Source of the DNA: JAGVSR01 sp964458265
Lineage (GTDB): Bacteria; Pseudomonadota; Alphaproteobacteria; Rhizobiales; Hyphomicrobiaceae
Reading direction: 5' to 3'
Length of the DNA stretch: 64,000 nt
NCBI GenBank assembly: GCA_964458265.1
Contig: CAYWIF010000007.1
Coordinates: 39,196 to 103,195, forward strand
Made by a program: the position numbers and the translations under genes. The notes under the pieces are model-generated. The model was not told the origin of the DNA. It ran no database searches and worked only from the letters and a program-made list of their open reading frames with translations. Positions 48,879 to 57,905 of the stretch are shown here, piece by piece (positions within the stretch are counted from its first letter, which is position 1; each line of letters begins with the position of its first letter).

Positions 48879-51266
48879 TCAGCCGCAGCGCGAGAATCCG
48901 CAAGCGGTGCAAACCCAGCAGCCTTCGCGGCGAATGAGCGACGGGTGACCGCAGCGCTGGCAGACGCGGCCGCCTGCCACTTTTCTGGCGTTTTCTGGGG
49001 TGGTCCCGGGTGCGGCATCGGCCCCCGATTCAGCGGATGGAGCGAGAAAGCCGATGGCGCGCATGTGGGTTTCGATGATGTCGCCGATGGCGGCGAGCAG
49101 GCTCGGGACGTAGCGCCCGCCGATGAAGCGCCCGCCCTGCGGATCGAACACCGCCTTCAGTTCCTCGGCGACGAACGAAACATCGCCGCCGCGGCGGAAG
49201 ACGGCGCTGATCATGCGCGTCAAGGCGACGGTCCAGGCATAGTGTTCGAGGTTGCGTGTGTTGATAAAAATCTCGAACGGGCGTTTGCGTGGCGGGCTGC
49301 CCGGATCGCCGCCTTCCATCTCGATGTCGTTGAGGGTGATGTAGAGCGCATGGTCGCTGTCGGGCCAGCGGAGTTTATAGGTGGCTCCGGACAGGACCGG
49401 CGCGCGTTCGAGTGGTTTTGACAGGTAAACGATGCCGCCGGATGCAGCGGCCGGGCGGGGTGCGGGCGTCGTGGCGGCGGGCGCCAGCGCGGGCGCCGGG
49501 ATGAGCGCGGCGGGTTCGGCTGTATCGACGGGTGAGAGCACTGCGCCCGTCACCGGGTTGGGGCGATAGGTGGTGCAGCCCTTGAGACCGAGGTCGTAGG
49601 CTTCACGATAGACCGACATGAATTCTTCGAAGGGAATATCGACCGGGCAATTGATTGTCTTCGATATGGAACTGTCGACATGGGCCTGGACCGCAGCCTG
49701 CATCGCCAAATGCTCGCGCGGGCTGAGGCCGGCTGAGGTGACGAAAGCATCGGGAAGCGCTGCGCCGTCGCCGCCCTGGCGGATGAACTCAGCGTAGGCG
49801 AAATCTTCCAGCACCTCTTCTCGCGCCGCGCCCGAGGCGTCCAGAATGCGACGGCGCATGCGAAAGTCGAACACCGGTTCGATGCCGCTCGACACGTTGC
49901 CGGCGAAAAGGGAAATGGTGCCGGTCGGGGCGATCGAGGTCAGGCAGCCGTTGCGGATGCCGTGCTTGGCGATGGCCTTGCGGACATCGGCATCGAGCGC
50001 CGCGATATGGGGCCGGTCAAGGAAGCGGTCGCGGTCGAAGAGGGGAAAAGCCCCTTTTTCGCGGGCAATTTCGCTGCTGGCGAGATAGGCCGCGCGCGAG
50101 AGGGCTGCCATCCACTCGCCGGCCAGGGCTGCGGCGCGCGCCGATCCGTAGCGTTGGCCCAACATGATCAACGTGTCGGCGAGGCCCGTGATGCCCAGTC
50201 CGATGCGGCGCTTCGATTTGGCTTCATGGCGCTGGGCCGGCAGCGGGTAATTCGACATATCGACGACGTTGTCGAGGAAGCGGACGGCGATGCGCACGCG
50301 CTCTTCCAATGCCGGCAGATCGATTGCCGCATCGGGTGTGAAGGCGCGTTTGACAAAGCGCGTGAGATTGATCGAACCCAGAAGGCAAGCGCCGTAGGGC
50401 GGCAGAGGCTGCTCGCCGCAGGGGTTGGTGGCGTGGATGTCCTCGAGGTAGCCCAGATTGTTGCGGCGGTTGACGCGGTCGATGAAGATGACGCCGGGTT
50501 CGGCATAGTCGTAGGTGGCGCGCATGATGCGCTCCCACAGGCCGCGCGCCGATACTTCGGAATAGACTTTGCCGCCGAACACGAGCGGCCAGGGGGTGTC
50601 GCGCGCGATGGCGTCCATGAACGCGTCGGTCACGAGGACGGAGAGGTTGAAGTTGCGCAACCGCGCCGGGTCGGACTTGACGTCGATAAAGGCTTCGATG
50701 TCTGGGTGATCGCAGCGGAGCGTCGCCATCATCGCGCCACGGCGGGCGCCGGCCGACATGATGGTGCGGCACATCGAGTCCCAGACGTCCATGAAGCTGA
50801 CCGGGCCGGAGGCGTCGGCGCCGATGGAGTGGACCAGGGCACCTTTGGGGCGCAGCGTCGAGAAATCGTGGCCTATGCCGCCGCCCTGCTGCATCGTCAG
50901 GGCGGCTTCCTTCACATTGTCGAAGATCGACGCCAGATCGTCATCGATGCGGCCCATGACGAAGCAGTTGAAGAGGGTGACCTCGCGTCCGGTGCCGGCG
51001 CCGGCGAGGATGCGGCCGGCGGGGAGGAAGCCAAAATCGGAGATGGCGTCGAAAAACCTGGCACCCCAGGCAGCGCGGGCCTTCTTTCCGCGTTCGACGG
51101 CGGCGACGGCACCCGCGACACGCCGGAAGGTTGCCGCCAGATCGGCATCACCCTCAGCGCCCGCAGCAAGGCCCCCGCCGTTGTTCGTGGTGGGCACTTT
51201 GAACCGGTATTTCTGCTCCCAAATCTCGCGCGAGACGGGCGCTGGGAACGCGAAACGCTCCGACAT
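48879..51266 (-). CDS. nrdJ: Adenosylcobalamin-dependent (class II) ribonucleotide reductase
   Basis: NrdJ (795 residues) makes deoxyribonucleotides using adenosylcobalamin and no oxygen. Visible features are the thiyl-radical/active-site motif TNPCGEQPLPPYGACLLGSI, the TGTISLFAGNVSSGIEPVF loop, and SISKTINCPVDIPFEEF. The C-terminal zinc-ribbon-like CQRCGHPSL and CWVCTACGFSRCG carry the redox cysteines. It is the compact form of about 800 residues, not the 1,200-residue variant. Its promoter region carries three GTTC elements at 11-bp spacing, the alphaproteobacterial LexA target. No other ribonucleotide reductase gene is in the window. Confidence 0.96.
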   Translation of the reverse strand: MSERFAFPAPVSREIWEQKYRFKVPTTNNGGGLAAGAEGDADLAATFRRVAGAVAAVERGKKARAAWGARFFDAISDFGFLPAGRILAGAGTGREVTLFNCFVMGRIDDDLASIFDNVKEAALTMQQGGGIGHDFSTLRPKGALVHSIGADASGPVSFMDVWDSMCRTIMSAGARRGAMMATLRCDHPDIEAFIDVKSDPARLRNFNLSVLVTDAFMDAIARDTPWPLVFGGKVYSEVSARGLWERIMRATYDYAEPGVIFIDRVNRRNNLGYLEDIHATNPCGEQPLPPYGACLLGSINLTRFVKRAFTPDAAIDLPALEERVRIAVRFLDNVVDMSNYPLPAQRHEAKSKRRIGLGITGLADTLIMLGQRYGSARAAALAGEWMAALSRAAYLASSEIAREKGAFPLFDRDRFLDRPHIAALDADVRKAIAKHGIRNGCLTSIAPTGTISLFAGNVSSGIEPVFDFRMRRRILDASGAAREEVLEDFAYAEFIRQGGDGAALPDAFVTSAGLSPREHLAMQAAVQAHVDSSISKTINCPVDIPFEEFMSVYREAYDLGLKGCTTYRPNPVTGAVLSPVDTAEPAALIPAPALAPAATTPAPRPAAASGGIVYLSKPLERAPVLSGATYKLRWPDSDHALYITLNDIEMEGGDPGSPPRKRPFEIFINTRNLEHYAWTVALTRMISAVFRRGGDVSFVAEELKAVFDPQGGRFIGGRYVPSLLAAIGDIIETHMRAIGFLAPSAESGADAAPGTTPENARKVAGGRVCQRCGHPSLIRREGCWVCTACGFSRCG

Positions 51267-51364
51267 AGGCCGAACACTCCGAAGCCGGAGGAGATAAGCC
51301 CCCGTGTTGGCTCAGGAAACAACTGTACGAAATGTAGGTTGCCGGGCCCTCAAAGTCAATATAT

Positions 51365-51390
51365 GTTCTTTATAAGTTCGTAAAATGTTC
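51365..51390. promoter_or_regulatory. Triple GTTC repeat: alphaproteobacterial SOS (LexA) boxes upstream of nrdJ
   Basis: GTTC occurs at 51365-51368, 51376-51379 and 51387-51390, each pair separated by exactly 7 bp. GTTC-N7-GTTC is the LexA target in Alphaproteobacteria, so this is two overlapping boxes. They lie 98-124 bp before the nrdJ start in AT-rich DNA, consistent with a promoter. Three copies in register make chance unlikely. Confidence 0.8.
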
Positions 51391-51413
51391 TCAATAGTGT
51401 CACTTTCGGCGTG

Positions 51414-52160
51414 TCACTTTTCCCGAGGAGCGATAACGCTGTTCACTTCTTGTTTCCTGGCTTCATCGATGAGCGCGGCGCTTTCGGTCTCGATTGCGCT
51501 CTCGATGCGGTCCTTGGCGATCTTGCGGGGAAGGCCCGGCGGGACGGGGGGGAGAAACGAAACGACGATCGTTCCGGGGTAGCGGACAATGCTGCGGCGG
51601 GGCCAGAACAGGCCCGAGTTCAGCGCGAGCGGTACCGTGGGCACGCCGAGAGCGTCGTAGAGGGCCAGATAACCCGGTTTGTAGTCGGGCGGAGCGCCGG
51701 GCGGCATGCGCGTGCCTTCGGGGAAAATGACGACTTCACGGCCGGCGGCGATGCGATCCTTGGCGTCGGCGACAAGAGTTTTCAAAGCGATGGAAGCCTT
51801 GTCGCGCTTGACGAGGATGTGGCCGAACTTGACGCAGAACCAACCGTAGAACGGGATCCACTTCAGTTCGTCCTTGAGCACGATGGCGGGATCGGAAAAG
51901 AGCGGGATCAGCGCGAAGGTGTCCCAAGTCGACTGGTGCTTGGCGACGACGAGGATGGGACCATCCGGCAGGTTCTCCCGGCCGCGCACTTCCATTTTCG
52001 TTCCGGCGATTTTGGCAAGGAGCCAGATCGAAATGCGAGCGTGCAGTTTCAAGCCGGCCATTGCCCAGCTTCGCGGCGCCAGAAGCAGCCACGACAGGCC
52101 GACCAGCATCAGGCCGGTCACGAGGTAGAACGCGGCGGCGTAGAGGAGGGAACGCAGCAT
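51414..52160 (-). CDS. plsC: 1-acyl-sn-glycerol-3-phosphate acyltransferase-like protein
   Basis: The protein has 248 residues. An N-terminal membrane segment (MLRSLLYAAAFYLVTGLMLV) is followed by the acyltransferase motifs HQSTWDT (HX4D) and FPEGTRMPPG, and PLALNSGLFW. It acylates lysophosphatidic acid or a related lipid in the inner membrane. The ATG at 52158-52160 was chosen because the upstream open frame lacks homology. The symbol plsC is given for the family; paralogues are common. Confidence 0.88.
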   Translation of the reverse strand: MLRSLLYAAAFYLVTGLMLVGLSWLLLAPRSWAMAGLKLHARISIWLLAKIAGTKMEVRGRENLPDGPILVVAKHQSTWDTFALIPLFSDPAIVLKDELKWIPFYGWFCVKFGHILVKRDKASIALKTLVADAKDRIAAGREVVIFPEGTRMPPGAPPDYKPGYLALYDALGVPTVPLALNSGLFWPRRSIVRYPGTIVVSFLPPVPPGLPRKIAKDRIESAIETESAALIDEARKQEVNSVIAPREK

Positions 52161-52192
52161 GAAGTTTCCGGTCGGCGGCTGTTCTGGAGAGA

Positions 52193-52843
52193 TCAGGTCT
52201 TGCGGTCGTGGAGAGCGGGTGCGTTGGCGACCGATCCGTTTTCGAATGGGGTGACGGCCCGATGCAGCGCGAAGCGGACCGCAGAAGGCAGAAACTTCAC
52301 ATATTCCGCTACCAGATTGCGCATGGTGACGGGCGAAAGCCACCAAGCTTCGGTGTCAAACATTTCCGGAGTGACGGTGTGCGGTATCAGGCGCAGGTCG
52401 GGAAGTGTGCGCGACAACTCCACCATTGTGCGCGGCATGTGATAGTTCGACGTCACGACGATCAGCGAGCGGTAGTTTTTGGCCTTGGCCCAGGTCTGGG
52501 TTTCCGAGGCATTGCCGATGGTGTTGAGCGCGGTGTAGCCGAGGTCCACGCAGCAGTCGAAGGTCTTGGTGTCGAGGCCCGAAATGCGGATGAGATCGGC
52601 CTCGCTGGTGCGCGGGTTGACGCCGGAAATCAGAAGGCGGGCCCCATAGCCGTCCTTCAAGAGCCGCGCACCTTCCTTGATCCGCGACTGGCCGCCGGTG
52701 AGGACGACGATCGCGTCGGCCTTGCCGGCGGCCGAGACGGGCGTGCGCATAACGTTGGCGGAAAAGAGAACGAAGCCGAGGGCGGCGGCCCACAGGACCA
52801 CCGCGGAAAACAGTGCCAGCGCTTTTCCAAGTCGCGACATCAC
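52193..52843 (-). CDS. YdcF-family (DUF218) membrane protein
   Basis: The protein has 216 residues. One N-terminal membrane helix (LALFSAVVLWAAALGFVLFS) precedes a DUF218 domain with the hallmarks AIVVLTGGQSRIKEGARLL, RLLISGVNPRTSEADLI and VVTSNYHMPRTMVELSRTL. Relatives such as ElyC and SanA act in envelope or peptidoglycan processes, but the reaction is unknown. It lies upstream of plsC on the same strand, 32 bp apart, so the two are probably co-transcribed. Confidence 0.88.
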   Translation of the reverse strand: MMSRLGKALALFSAVVLWAAALGFVLFSANVMRTPVSAAGKADAIVVLTGGQSRIKEGARLLKDGYGARLLISGVNPRTSEADLIRISGLDTKTFDCCVDLGYTALNTIGNASETQTWAKAKNYRSLIVVTSNYHMPRTMVELSRTLPDLRLIPHTVTPEMFDTEAWWLSPVTMRNLVAEYVKFLPSAVRFALHRAVTPFENGSVANAPALHDRKT

Positions 52844-53029
52844 TCAATCAACGGCGCGTGGCGCGGCCCCGTCCTCCTGGCTTCCCGTGCCCACTCTCTT
52901 CAATCCTAGCCGATTTGGGTCACGGTGTGACGGCATTTCCCGGAGGTTGGCAAGTGCCCGGGCACGACAAGGGAAACAAGGTGTTGTCCTGGACGGCGCG
53001 GAGGCTTGGCTGCGGCCGCCTGGGCCGGC

Positions 53030-54160
53030 TCAGCGCTTGGTGTTGAGGATGCGATAAACGCCCAGCCGGCTCGTCAGCATGCAGAGCGCCGATATAATCA
53101 CGACTACGATGCCAAGCAGAACGAAGCCGGCGGTGTCGAGGCTGCCGGTACCGATCAGGCGATGCATTTCGGCCATCATCACCGGGCCGCCGCCAAGTAT
53201 CTCGAGCACCAGGGGCATCGTGATGAAGACCAAGGCGGCGAGTGAGGCGCCGACGCAACCTGCGCGGATGCCGAGGCGCAGGAAGTGCTTTTCGAATTCG
53301 CGGGCGATGAAGCGGTCGTTGGCGCCGACGAAATTGAGCACTTCGACGATTTCGCGGTTCGACGCCATCGAGCTTTTGGTCGCCGAAACGATGATGGCGG
53401 TGGTCGCGGCGGCAACGAGAATGAGGATCGCGACGCCGCCCAAGGCGAGAGAGCGTGTGACGGTGCGGATCTGGCGCTGCCACTGGCGGTGATCGTCAAG
53501 CGTGACGCCTTCGAACTTGCCGGTCAACGACCGGCCTACGGCGGCAAGGTCGAGGCTCGCGCTGCGATCGATGTCGACGGCGATCAGCCGAGGGACGGGC
53601 AGAGATTTCAGAGCGTCGGATTTGCCAAGCCACGGTTCGAGAAGCGCGGTGGAATCCTGAAGCGCCAAAATGCGCGTGCCGGTAATGCCCGGTGTCTGGC
53701 CAAGAGCGGCGGCCACATCGCGCAACGTCTTCTCCGTGTCGACGCCGTCGCGCGGGGAGACCTGGATGGTGACTTCGCTGGCCAGATCCTTGAGCCATGC
53801 GTCGGCGGACTGGTTGATCATGTAGACGGCGCCCGCCGTCAGGCAGGCGAGGAAGCACATGATGGCGATGACGAGCGTCAGCGAGCGGCCAGTGACGGAG
53901 CCGGCTGGTACGATGGGTGCGTTGGCCTGCGCCTTGCCCCGGCGCGCGGGCTCGGCAGGGCTGGGGCGCGGTTCGGGTTCCAGGCGTGGAACCGCCGTTT
54001 CCGGATAAAGTCCATAGCCCGGGTCTTCCGCCGTGGCCGGATAGGTGCGCAGGGCGGCCGGGCTTTGACCCGTCGTCGGGTCGTCGTCGTAGTAGGGCTC
54101 GGCCGGATACGTGCCTTGCGGCACGGCGCGGCCCGGCCGCTTGTCATATGATCCGGACAT
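53030..54160 (-). CDS. ftsX: Cell-division ABC transporter permease FtsX
   Basis: FtsX (376 residues) forms the FtsEX complex that regulates septal peptidoglycan hydrolases. The transmembrane pattern is typical: one helix (TLVIAIMCFLACLTAGAVYM), a periplasmic domain of about 140 residues, then three helices ending near ALCMLTSRLGVYRIL. The first 90 residues form an unusual cytoplasmic leader rich in Pro, Asp and Tyr (TYPAEPYYDDDPTTGQSPAA). It overlaps ftsE by 17 bp. Confidence 0.94.
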   Translation of the reverse strand: MSGSYDKRPGRAVPQGTYPAEPYYDDDPTTGQSPAALRTYPATAEDPGYGLYPETAVPRLEPEPRPSPAEPARRGKAQANAPIVPAGSVTGRSLTLVIAIMCFLACLTAGAVYMINQSADAWLKDLASEVTIQVSPRDGVDTEKTLRDVAAALGQTPGITGTRILALQDSTALLEPWLGKSDALKSLPVPRLIAVDIDRSASLDLAAVGRSLTGKFEGVTLDDHRQWQRQIRTVTRSLALGGVAILILVAAATTAIIVSATKSSMASNREIVEVLNFVGANDRFIAREFEKHFLRLGIRAGCVGASLAALVFITMPLVLEILGGGPVMMAEMHRLIGTGSLDTAGFVLLGIVVVIISALCMLTSRLGVYRILNTKR

Positions 54161-54800
54161 GGCCGTTATGAAGTTCCATGCGCGGCGCCTTGAATTGCCG
54201 CATGAGTTGATGATCGTGGGTGGCGATGACAACGGACGTGCCGAGGCGATTGAGTTCGATGAAAAGCCGCAACAGGCGGCGGGCCATCTGCGGGTCGACG
54301 TTGCCGGTCGGCTCGTCGGCGAGAAGCACTTCGGGTTTGCCGATGACAGCGCGGGCGATGGCCGCGCGCTGCTTTTCACCGCCGGACAGGACCGAAGGGT
54401 AGGCGTGCATCCGATCACCCAGGCCGACCCACTGCAACAGGTCCGTCACATCCTCGCGGTAGTCGTCCATGCGCTTGCCGACAACACGCAGCGGCAGCGC
54501 GACGTTTTCCCATGTGGTCAAGTGATCGAGCAGGCGAAAATCCTGGAAGACGATGCCGATGCGGCGGCGGAGTTGCGCGCGCTTGGACGGCGTAACGTTG
54601 CTGATGTCCTGGCCGAACATCTCGATGCGGCCGCGGGTCGGATGAATCGACATGAACAAAAGGCGCAGCAAAGACGACTTGCCGGCTCCGGATGCGCCAT
54701 GGAGAAAGTGAAACGAGCCGGGCTTCAGCTCGACGTTCACCTCTGCGAGCACATCGGGACCGCGATCGTAATTGAGCGCGACGTTCGAAAGCCGGATCAC
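54144..54800 (-). CDS. ftsE: Cell-division ATP-binding protein FtsE
   Basis: FtsE (218 residues) is the ABC ATPase partner of FtsX. Walker A HGASGAGKSS is at residues 34-43, with the Q-loop VFQDFRLL, the signature LSGGEKQR, Walker B VLLADEPTGNVD and the switch His in IATHDH. The GTG at 54798-54800, with GCGGGAAC upstream, gives the standard length. The open frame runs 25 codons further upstream without homology. It is the first gene of the ftsEX operon and is divergent from hpt. Confidence 0.95.
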   Translation of the reverse strand: MIRLSNVALNYDRGPDVLAEVNVELKPGSFHFLHGASGAGKSSLLRLLFMSIHPTRGRIEMFGQDISNVTPSKRAQLRRRIGIVFQDFRLLDHLTTWENVALPLRVVGKRMDDYREDVTDLLQWVGLGDRMHAYPSVLSGGEKQRAAIARAVIGKPEVLLADEPTGNVDPQMARRLLRLFIELNRLGTSVVIATHDHQLMRQFKAPRMELHNGHVRII

Positions 54801-55010
54801 GTAAAGTTCCCGCCAAGCCAGTTGCTGGTGCCAGAATGGGAGCGGTTTATGCCGCCAATGCCCCCGGATGATCAATCATTTAGGATTGTGGCGGCGTCGT
54901 GTACATGCAGGCTTGGCGGCGATTTGCCTGTGCGACGCTTGAACATTGCAGGCAACACCCCGATACCTTCATAGTCGAATCAGAAGTTTAGGCAACGGAA
55001 AGGGCCGGGT

Positions 55011-55565
55011 ATGTCGGCTGAGGCCACCACCAGCGCGGAGAGCGGCGTCGAGATCGTCTATTCCGACGAGGAGATCGCGCGGCGGCTCGATGAACTGGCT
55101 CTGGAAATCAAATCCGCGGGATTGAAGAACCTGCTCGTGGTCGCGGTGCTGAAGGGCAGCTTCGTGTTCGCTGCCGACCTGATCCGAGCCCTGTACCGCG
55201 TGGGCATCGCGCCGGAAGTCGATTTCTTGACGCTGTCGAGCTACAAGAAAAGCAAGACATCATCGGGGCGGGTCGAAATCCTGCGCGATCTCGATCTCAG
55301 TGTGGACGGGCGCAACGTGCTGATCGTCGACGACGTGCTGGACAGCGGCCGGACGCTTGCCTTTGCCAAAGACCTTCTGGCAGCGCGCGGCGCCAATTTG
55401 ATCCGGACCTGCGTGCTCCTCGAAAAGCAGGTGCCGCGGGCGGTGACGGTCGAGGCGGATTTCGCGGCGTTCGAATGTCCCGACGAGTTTGTCGTCGGTT
55501 ACGGCATGGACGTGGCGCACCGGTACCGGGAATTGCCATTCGTGGGGCGGATCACGAAGCACTGA
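55011..55565 (+). CDS. hpt: Hypoxanthine phosphoribosyltransferase
   Basis: Hpt (184 residues) salvages hypoxanthine and guanine to nucleotides with PRPP. The PRPP-binding motif VLIVDDVLDSGRTL is at about residues 102-115, and LVVAVLKGSFVFAADLIRAL carries the conserved Lys-Gly loop. The C-terminal DEFVVGYGMD motif is intact. It is followed 30 bp later by the cpdR-type gene on the same strand. Confidence 0.96.
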   Translation: MSAEATTSAESGVEIVYSDEEIARRLDELALEIKSAGLKNLLVVAVLKGSFVFAADLIRALYRVGIAPEVDFLTLSSYKKSKTSSGRVEILRDLDLSVDGRNVLIVDDVLDSGRTLAFAKDLLAARGANLIRTCVLLEKQVPRAVTVEADFAAFECPDEFVVGYGMDVAHRYRELPFVGRITKH

Positions 55566-55595
55566 GGGTACGTTCAGCCTCGATCGGGGGAACTC

Positions 55596-55955
55596 ATGGC
55601 GCGCATCCTGCTGGCGGACGATGACGGGATGGTGCGCGACCTGTTCGAGCGCGTGCTGGCGGCGGGCGGGCACGAGGTGCGCATTGCGCAAGACGGTCAG
55701 GAAGCGCTGGGGCTCGCGGACAGCGGCGGGGCGTTCGACGTGCTCGTCACGGACGTTCATATGCCGGGGATCGACGGCATCCTGCTCGCCAAGACGCTGA
55801 CGGCCAAACAGCCGGGGCTTAAAGTGCTGCTGATGAGCGGGTTTCCCGAACAGTTGCAGCGCGGCAGGGCGGAACTCACCGGCCATGTCGAAACGCTGAC
55901 GAAGCCCTGCTCCATCGAGGACATCCGGGCGAAGATCGCGGTGCTGACCGGCTGA
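55596..55955 (+). CDS. cpdR: Single-domain response regulator, CpdR-like
   Basis: The protein has 119 residues and consists only of a receiver domain. The acidic cluster ADDD is at 7-10, the phospho-acceptor is D53 (VTDVHMPGIDG), and K103 is in LTKPCS. MARILLADDDGMVRDLFERV is close to CpdR, which when unphosphorylated localises the ClpXP protease to the pole and controls cell-cycle protein turnover in Caulobacter and rhizobia. The identification rests on sequence resemblance. The function would need CckA/ChpT, which are not in the window. It follows hpt on the same strand. Confidence 0.82.
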   Translation: MARILLADDDGMVRDLFERVLAAGGHEVRIAQDGQEALGLADSGGAFDVLVTDVHMPGIDGILLAKTLTAKQPGLKVLLMSGFPEQLQRGRAELTGHVETLTKPCSIEDIRAKIAVLTG

Positions 55956-55963
55956 GGCCGGCG

Positions 55964-57109
55964 TCAGGCCGGTGCGCTGAAACGGCCGATCGCAAAGAGC
56001 GACAAGTCGAACGGCGGCGTCTCCGCGACGGCGAGATTGGCGAGGATTTCTCCCACGACGCTTGCGAATTTGTAGCCGTGGCCCGAGCACGGCGAGGCGA
56101 CGATGACTTCGGGGAAGCCGGGCAGCGTGTCGATGACGAAGTGTTCGTCGGGCGTGTTGGTGAAGAGACAGGCGCGCAGGGCCAGACAGTCGCCGTTCGC
56201 GGCGGGAAAGAAGCGGGCGAGTCCTTCGCGCAGGATACTTTCGTCGGTTGGCGTGGGTTCACGAGAGATGGCGTCGGCGGTGCCGGTCTCGCGCAGGTGA
56301 TGGTAGAGGCCGATCTTGAAGCCCGGAACGTGCCAGACGGGAAACTGATAAAAGTGTCCGAGATCGCATTTCAGGTTGGAGACCGGGAACACGCCGAGGC
56401 GGAAGTGTTCGGGGCGCTTGGGCTGGAACCAGCCGAGAACCTGGCGTTCGGGGATCGCGTTGGTTTTCAAGTGCGGGACATGCTCGCCGATCCATCCACC
56501 CGAGGTCAGGACGAGGCGGCCGGCCACGTAGGTGTCGCGCGTGGTGCGGACGCGGACGCCGCCACCGGGTAGTGGCGTATAATCGATGAGTGGTTCGCGG
56601 GCGCGGATGACGGCGCCGCGTTCCATTGCGAGATTGACGGCGGCGACGATGGCGCGCTCGGAGGCGACGAAGCCGCCGTCGGGCTGGAGTACGGCTTCGT
56701 AGTTGGGCGGCAGCGCATAGCCGGGATAGCGGCGCGTGACTTCGGATGCGGAGAGAACTTCGTGCGCGAGATCGTGCAGGCGGCAACTGGCGCAGGAATT
56801 TTCGACGACGGCGGAGCCTGACGGTCCAATGTCGAGCGAGCCGGTCGTGTAGAGGAGCTGTTCGCCGGCGCGGCGTTCGAGATCGCGCCACAGTTCGTAG
56901 GCGCGGCGCAAGAGCGGCACGTAACTGGGATGCTCGAAATAGGCGAGGCGGATGATGCGATTGACGCCGTGCGACGATCCCATGTTGTGGGGAATGTCGA
57001 AGCGTTCGAGGCCAAGAACGCGGATGCCTTTCTCCGCCAGGCGCAAACACGTCTGCGCCCCCATACCGCCGACGCCGGCCACGATGGCGTCGAAGGTTTG
57101 GGTGCTCAT
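55964..57109 (-). CDS. Sarcosine oxidase / N-methyl-amino-acid oxidase-like flavoprotein
   Basis: The protein has 381 residues. It has an N-terminal FAD-binding GVGGMGAQTCLRLAEKG and the monomeric sarcosine oxidase / SolA pattern. The conserved SSHGVNRIIRLAY segment contacts the flavin, and the Cys of RACLFTNTPDEHFVID is the usual covalent flavin site, followed by SGHGYKFASVVGE. Such enzymes oxidise sarcosine or N-methyltryptophan, producing formaldehyde and hydrogen peroxide; which substrate applies here is unclear. Its ATG overlaps the stop of the upstream gene (57106-57870) by 4 bp, so the two are co-translated. It is convergent with cpdR, 8 bp apart. Confidence 0.9.
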   Translation of the reverse strand: MSTQTFDAIVAGVGGMGAQTCLRLAEKGIRVLGLERFDIPHNMGSSHGVNRIIRLAYFEHPSYVPLLRRAYELWRDLERRAGEQLLYTTGSLDIGPSGSAVVENSCASCRLHDLAHEVLSASEVTRRYPGYALPPNYEAVLQPDGGFVASERAIVAAVNLAMERGAVIRAREPLIDYTPLPGGGVRVRTTRDTYVAGRLVLTSGGWIGEHVPHLKTNAIPERQVLGWFQPKRPEHFRLGVFPVSNLKCDLGHFYQFPVWHVPGFKIGLYHHLRETGTADAISREPTPTDESILREGLARFFPAANGDCLALRACLFTNTPDEHFVIDTLPGFPEVIVASPCSGHGYKFASVVGEILANLAVAETPPFDLSLFAIGRFSAPA

Positions 57110-57870
57110 GGCGGCACCGGCGGCGCTGCGGGCGCTGCGACGGGTTCCGGTGGCGCGGCTGCGGACGCCGGTGCCGGGGTTGGCTCCGGTGCGGCTGCGA
57201 TGGGCGGTGCGGGCGGAGGTTCGGCCGGACGGGTGCACGACTTTGCGATGCGCTGCTCGGCTTTTTCGGGACCCTCGGTCAACTGCGACTGGAAGGGGAT
57301 GAAGGAGAGTTTGGTGAGTTTGTAGATTTCGTTTGTAAAGGTCGCGCCGCAATCGAGGACGAACTGGTGCATGACCGGCATGCGGCACTGTTCGAGGACG
57401 GGTTTGGGGTCTTGTTCGGCGAGGCGCGCGTCGTACGCCTTGGTGAGGCAGCGGTCGACATCGGCCATGGCCGCGACCAGGCCGTCCTGGAAGTGGCCTT
57501 CGAGCTTGGAAAGGAAATACTCGCCGGTCACTTCGCGAATGGCGAAGATGTTCTGCATAATCGACTTGTTCCAGTCGACGTAGGCTTCGTCGTAGGCGCG
57601 CTTGCGGTATTTCACTTCTTCGATGTCGGCGCCGCGGCGAAGGGCGGACGCGACCATGCCGGCGCGAGTTCGGCGTTCATACACAAGGTGCACGAGGCTT
57701 TCGATCGACTGCTTGCGGGCCTGATACTTCGCATATGTCTGGCCAAGCCATGCGCCGACCGACGCTGTGATGATGCCGTTGATGACGGCGGAGAAAAGCG
57801 CGAAGGTCATGAGTTGACGCCGGGTCAGGCGTGCCTGCCGGAGAAGCCCAAGCGTGCGCTGGGTCGTCAT
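57106..57870 (-). CDS. Membrane-anchored hypothetical protein with Pro/Ala-rich tail
   Basis: The protein has 254 residues. A basic N-terminus (RQARLTRRQ) leads to one membrane helix at about 22-44 (MTFALFSAVINGIITASVGA). A helical, charged domain at about 45-205 follows, with conserved-looking cysteines (VDRCLTK, LEQCRMP, VLDCGAT). The last 45 residues are Pro/Ala-rich (PPAPPIAAAPEPTPAPASAA). It overlaps the downstream flavoprotein gene by 4 bp, which makes it a likely functional neighbour. I do not recognise a family. Confidence 0.6.
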   Translation of the reverse strand: MTTQRTLGLLRQARLTRRQLMTFALFSAVINGIITASVGAWLGQTYAKYQARKQSIESLVHLVYERRTRAGMVASALRRGADIEEVKYRKRAYDEAYVDWNKSIMQNIFAIREVTGEYFLSKLEGHFQDGLVAAMADVDRCLTKAYDARLAEQDPKPVLEQCRMPVMHQFVLDCGATFTNEIYKLTKLSFIPFQSQLTEGPEKAEQRIAKSCTRPAEPPPAPPIAAAPEPTPAPASAAAPPEPVAAPAAPPVPP

Positions 57871-57905
57871 CTGCTATTCCCCCCTGCCCCCCGGCCAGAC
57901 CGTCG

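Noticed and set aside
49962..51383. Plus-strand open frame of 473 codons opposite nrdJ
   Set aside because: Composition is typical of an antisense shadow, and nrdJ has all its motifs on the other strand.
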